Shown piece by piece: positions 42,751 through 43,828 of a stretch of 43,828 bases of DNA. This DNA is from Microbacterium paulum (GTDB lineage: Bacteria > Actinomycetota > Actinomycetes > Actinomycetales > Microbacteriaceae). The notes under the pieces were generated by a model. It saw only the letters and a program-made list of their open reading frames with translations, did no database searches and was not told where the DNA came from. Each line of letters starts with the position of its first letter. Positions within the stretch are counted from its first letter, which is position 1. Made by a program: the position numbers and the translations under genes. The stretch lies in assembly GCF_015707995.1 (NCBI RefSeq), contig NZ_JAAGRY010000021.1:1-43828 (forward strand), given 5' to 3'.

Positions 42751-43828
42751 GTGTCCACACTTCTATACTCCCTCGGCCGCTGGTCCTACCGTCACCCGTG
42801 GCGAGTGCTCGTCGGCTGGCTGCTGCTGCTCGCGGTCGTCGGCGGCTCGGTCGGCGTCGGCATGGCCACCGGCGGCATCAAGGGCTTCGACAACTCGTTC
42901 TCGATCCCCGGCACCGAGGGCGAAGAGGGACTGAAGATCCTCAACCGGACCTTCCCTCAGGCGAGCGGCACGAGCGCGCAGTTCGTCATCGTCGCCGCCC
43001 CCGGCGACAGCATCGAAGACGAGCCCTACCGGGGCGAGATCGGCACGGCCGTCTCGAGCCTCGGCACACTCGACGGGGTGCTCGCCGTCACCGATCCGTT
43101 CGGCGACACCGTGAGCGGCATGGTGTCGGACGACGGCCAAGCGGCGCTCATCCGCCTGCAGTTCGAAGGCACCGTGACCGATGTGCCGGCCTCGACCAAG
43201 ACCGCCCTCGAAGACGAATCGACGTCGCTGCGGGCGGCCCTTCCCGAAGGATCGCAGGTCGCGGTCGGAGGCGACCTGTTCTCGACGTCGCTGCCCGCGC
43301 TCTCGATCGTCGAGGTGATCGGCGTGCTCGTCGCACTGTTCGTGCTGATCGTCACCTTCCGCTCGCTCGTCGTCGCGTGGTTCCCGCTCGTGAGCGCCCT
43401 GATCGGCGTCGCGCTCGCGATCACGCTGATCTTCCTCTCCACCGCCTTCGCGACCGTCTCGTCGACGACCCCCATGCTCGCGATCATGCTGGGGCTCGCG
43501 GTCGGCATCGACTACGCCCTGTTCATCGTGGCGCGACATCAAGACCAGGTGCGCGCCGGCACCGACCCCGAAGAGTCGGCGGCCCGCGCCACCGGCACCG
43601 CCGGATCGGCCGTCGTCTTCGCCGGCGTCACGGTGCTCATCGCACTGATCGGCCTCGGCTTCGCCGGGATCCCGTTCCTCACCACGATGGGGATCGCGGC
43701 CGCGGCCGCCGTCGCCGTCGCCGTGCTCGTCGCGATCACCCTCACCCCGGCCCTCCTCGGGTTCGCGAAGGCCCGCGTCGCCGGCTGGGGCTACGGCCTC
43801 TCGCGCGGCGTCGCCGTGCGCCGCCGCC
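42751..43828 (+). CDS. MMPL-family (RND) transporter, N-terminal part
   Basis: Open from the GTG at 42751 to the window end (359 codons); the C-terminal half is cut off. First membrane segment follows RWSYRHPWRVLVGWLLLLAV. The large loop starts NSFSIPGTEGEEGLKILN. Then come several membrane segments with the family motif LGLAVGIDYALFIVARHQDQ, containing the Asp-Tyr pair of the proton relay. MMPL proteins export lipids or drugs. Only a weak CGGAG precedes the GTG. Regulated by the divergent TetR protein, by inference from twin operators. Confidence 0.93.
   Translation, partial: MSTLLYSLGRWSYRHPWRVLVGWLLLLAVVGGSVGVGMATGGIKGFDNSFSIPGTEGEEGLKILNRTFPQASGTSAQFVIVAAPGDSIEDEPYRGEIGTAVSSLGTLDGVLAVTDPFGDTVSGMVSDDGQAALIRLQFEGTVTDVPASTKTALEDESTSLRAALPEGSQVAVGGDLFSTSLPALSIVEVIGVLVALFVLIVTFRSLVVAWFPLVSALIGVALAITLIFLSTAFATVSSTTPMLAIMLGLAVGIDYALFIVARHQDQVRAGTDPEESAARATGTAGSAVVFAGVTVLIALIGLGFAGIPFLTTMGIAAAAAVAVAVLVAITLTPALLGFAKARVAGWGYGLSRGVAVRRR

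Noticed and set aside
1..43828. Chi-like oriented role for GGATGC
   Set aside because: The two orientations were about equally frequent in both plus- and minus-gene regions, so no polarity was seen in this window.
1..43828. CRISPR array, insertion sequence, prophage or replication origin
   Set aside because: No regular spacer array, transposase, integrase, phage gene or DnaA-box cluster was found on reading both strands.

Overview
The window is a gene-dense chromosomal segment of a very GC-rich actinobacterium, most likely Microbacteriaceae and probably Microbacterium or a close relative. That placement is inference. It rests on strong G/C third-position codon bias, the argS - DUF2993 - lysA - hom - thrC - thrB - rho gene order, a TPM-domain/PspA pair, many apparently leaderless genes with TANNNT -10 boxes, and the very frequent hexamer GGATGC/GCATCC. 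There are no insertion sequences, CRISPR arrays, phage genes or rRNA. The only RNA gene seen is one tRNA-Arg(CCG). No stretch over 300 bases lacks a gene.

Layout. 1-8000 (minus strand): arginyl-tRNA synthetase, a DUF2993 membrane-anchored protein, then lysA, hom, thrC and thrB, largely coupled by ATGA overlaps, and the 5' end of rho. 8069-9782: a transglutaminase-like protein divergent from a secreted SGNH hydrolase. 9799-11339: tRNA-Arg, an EamA transporter whose 3' end runs into the antisense of the tRNA, and a divergent MarR regulator with two palindromic operators. 11479-15683: a tiny membrane protein, an MprF-like DUF2156 membrane protein, trmB (followed by a possible gene remnant) and DUF3097. 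15906-20178: TPM protein, PspA, an arginase-fold protein and a small HExxH protein. 20213-23057: a SIP-domain protein under a good DtxR/IdeR-type iron box, a tyrosine phosphatase, an AhpD-like protein and an alpha/beta hydrolase. 23269-28306: a complete five-gene oligopeptide-type ABC importer. 28467-29883: a protealysin-like M4 protease overlapping an emfourin-like inhibitor gene. 29909-34128: GNAT acetyltransferase, uracil-DNA glycosylase, phosphoribosyltransferase, drug-type MFS exporter and SDR. 34275-36974: metY and metX (direct sulfhydrylation route to homocysteine). 36977-41949: MFS exporter, thiamine-binding-like protein, GT87-like membrane glycosyltransferase, NAD(P)HX dehydratase and an old-yellow-enzyme family protein. 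41983-end: a TetR regulator divergent from an MMPL transporter, with twin operators between them.

How the genes fit together. Homoserine made by Hom feeds ThrB/ThrC locally, and MetX/MetY 30 kb away use the same homoserine for methionine. LysA completes lysine synthesis from the shared aspartate pathway. The peptide importer sits directly before a protease/inhibitor pair. Three regulator-exporter units (MarR/EamA, TetR/MMPL and the phosphoribosyltransferase/MFS divergon) show compact promoters.

The least explained structures are non-coding. Two intergenic elements of unrelated sequence, at 18781-18848 and 35641-35722, share one geometry: two direct copies of an 11-13 bp motif at exactly 19 bp pitch, mirrored by two inverted copies at the same 19 bp pitch. 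About sixteen genes start 6-7 bases after a -10-like hexamer with no Shine-Dalgarno sequence.
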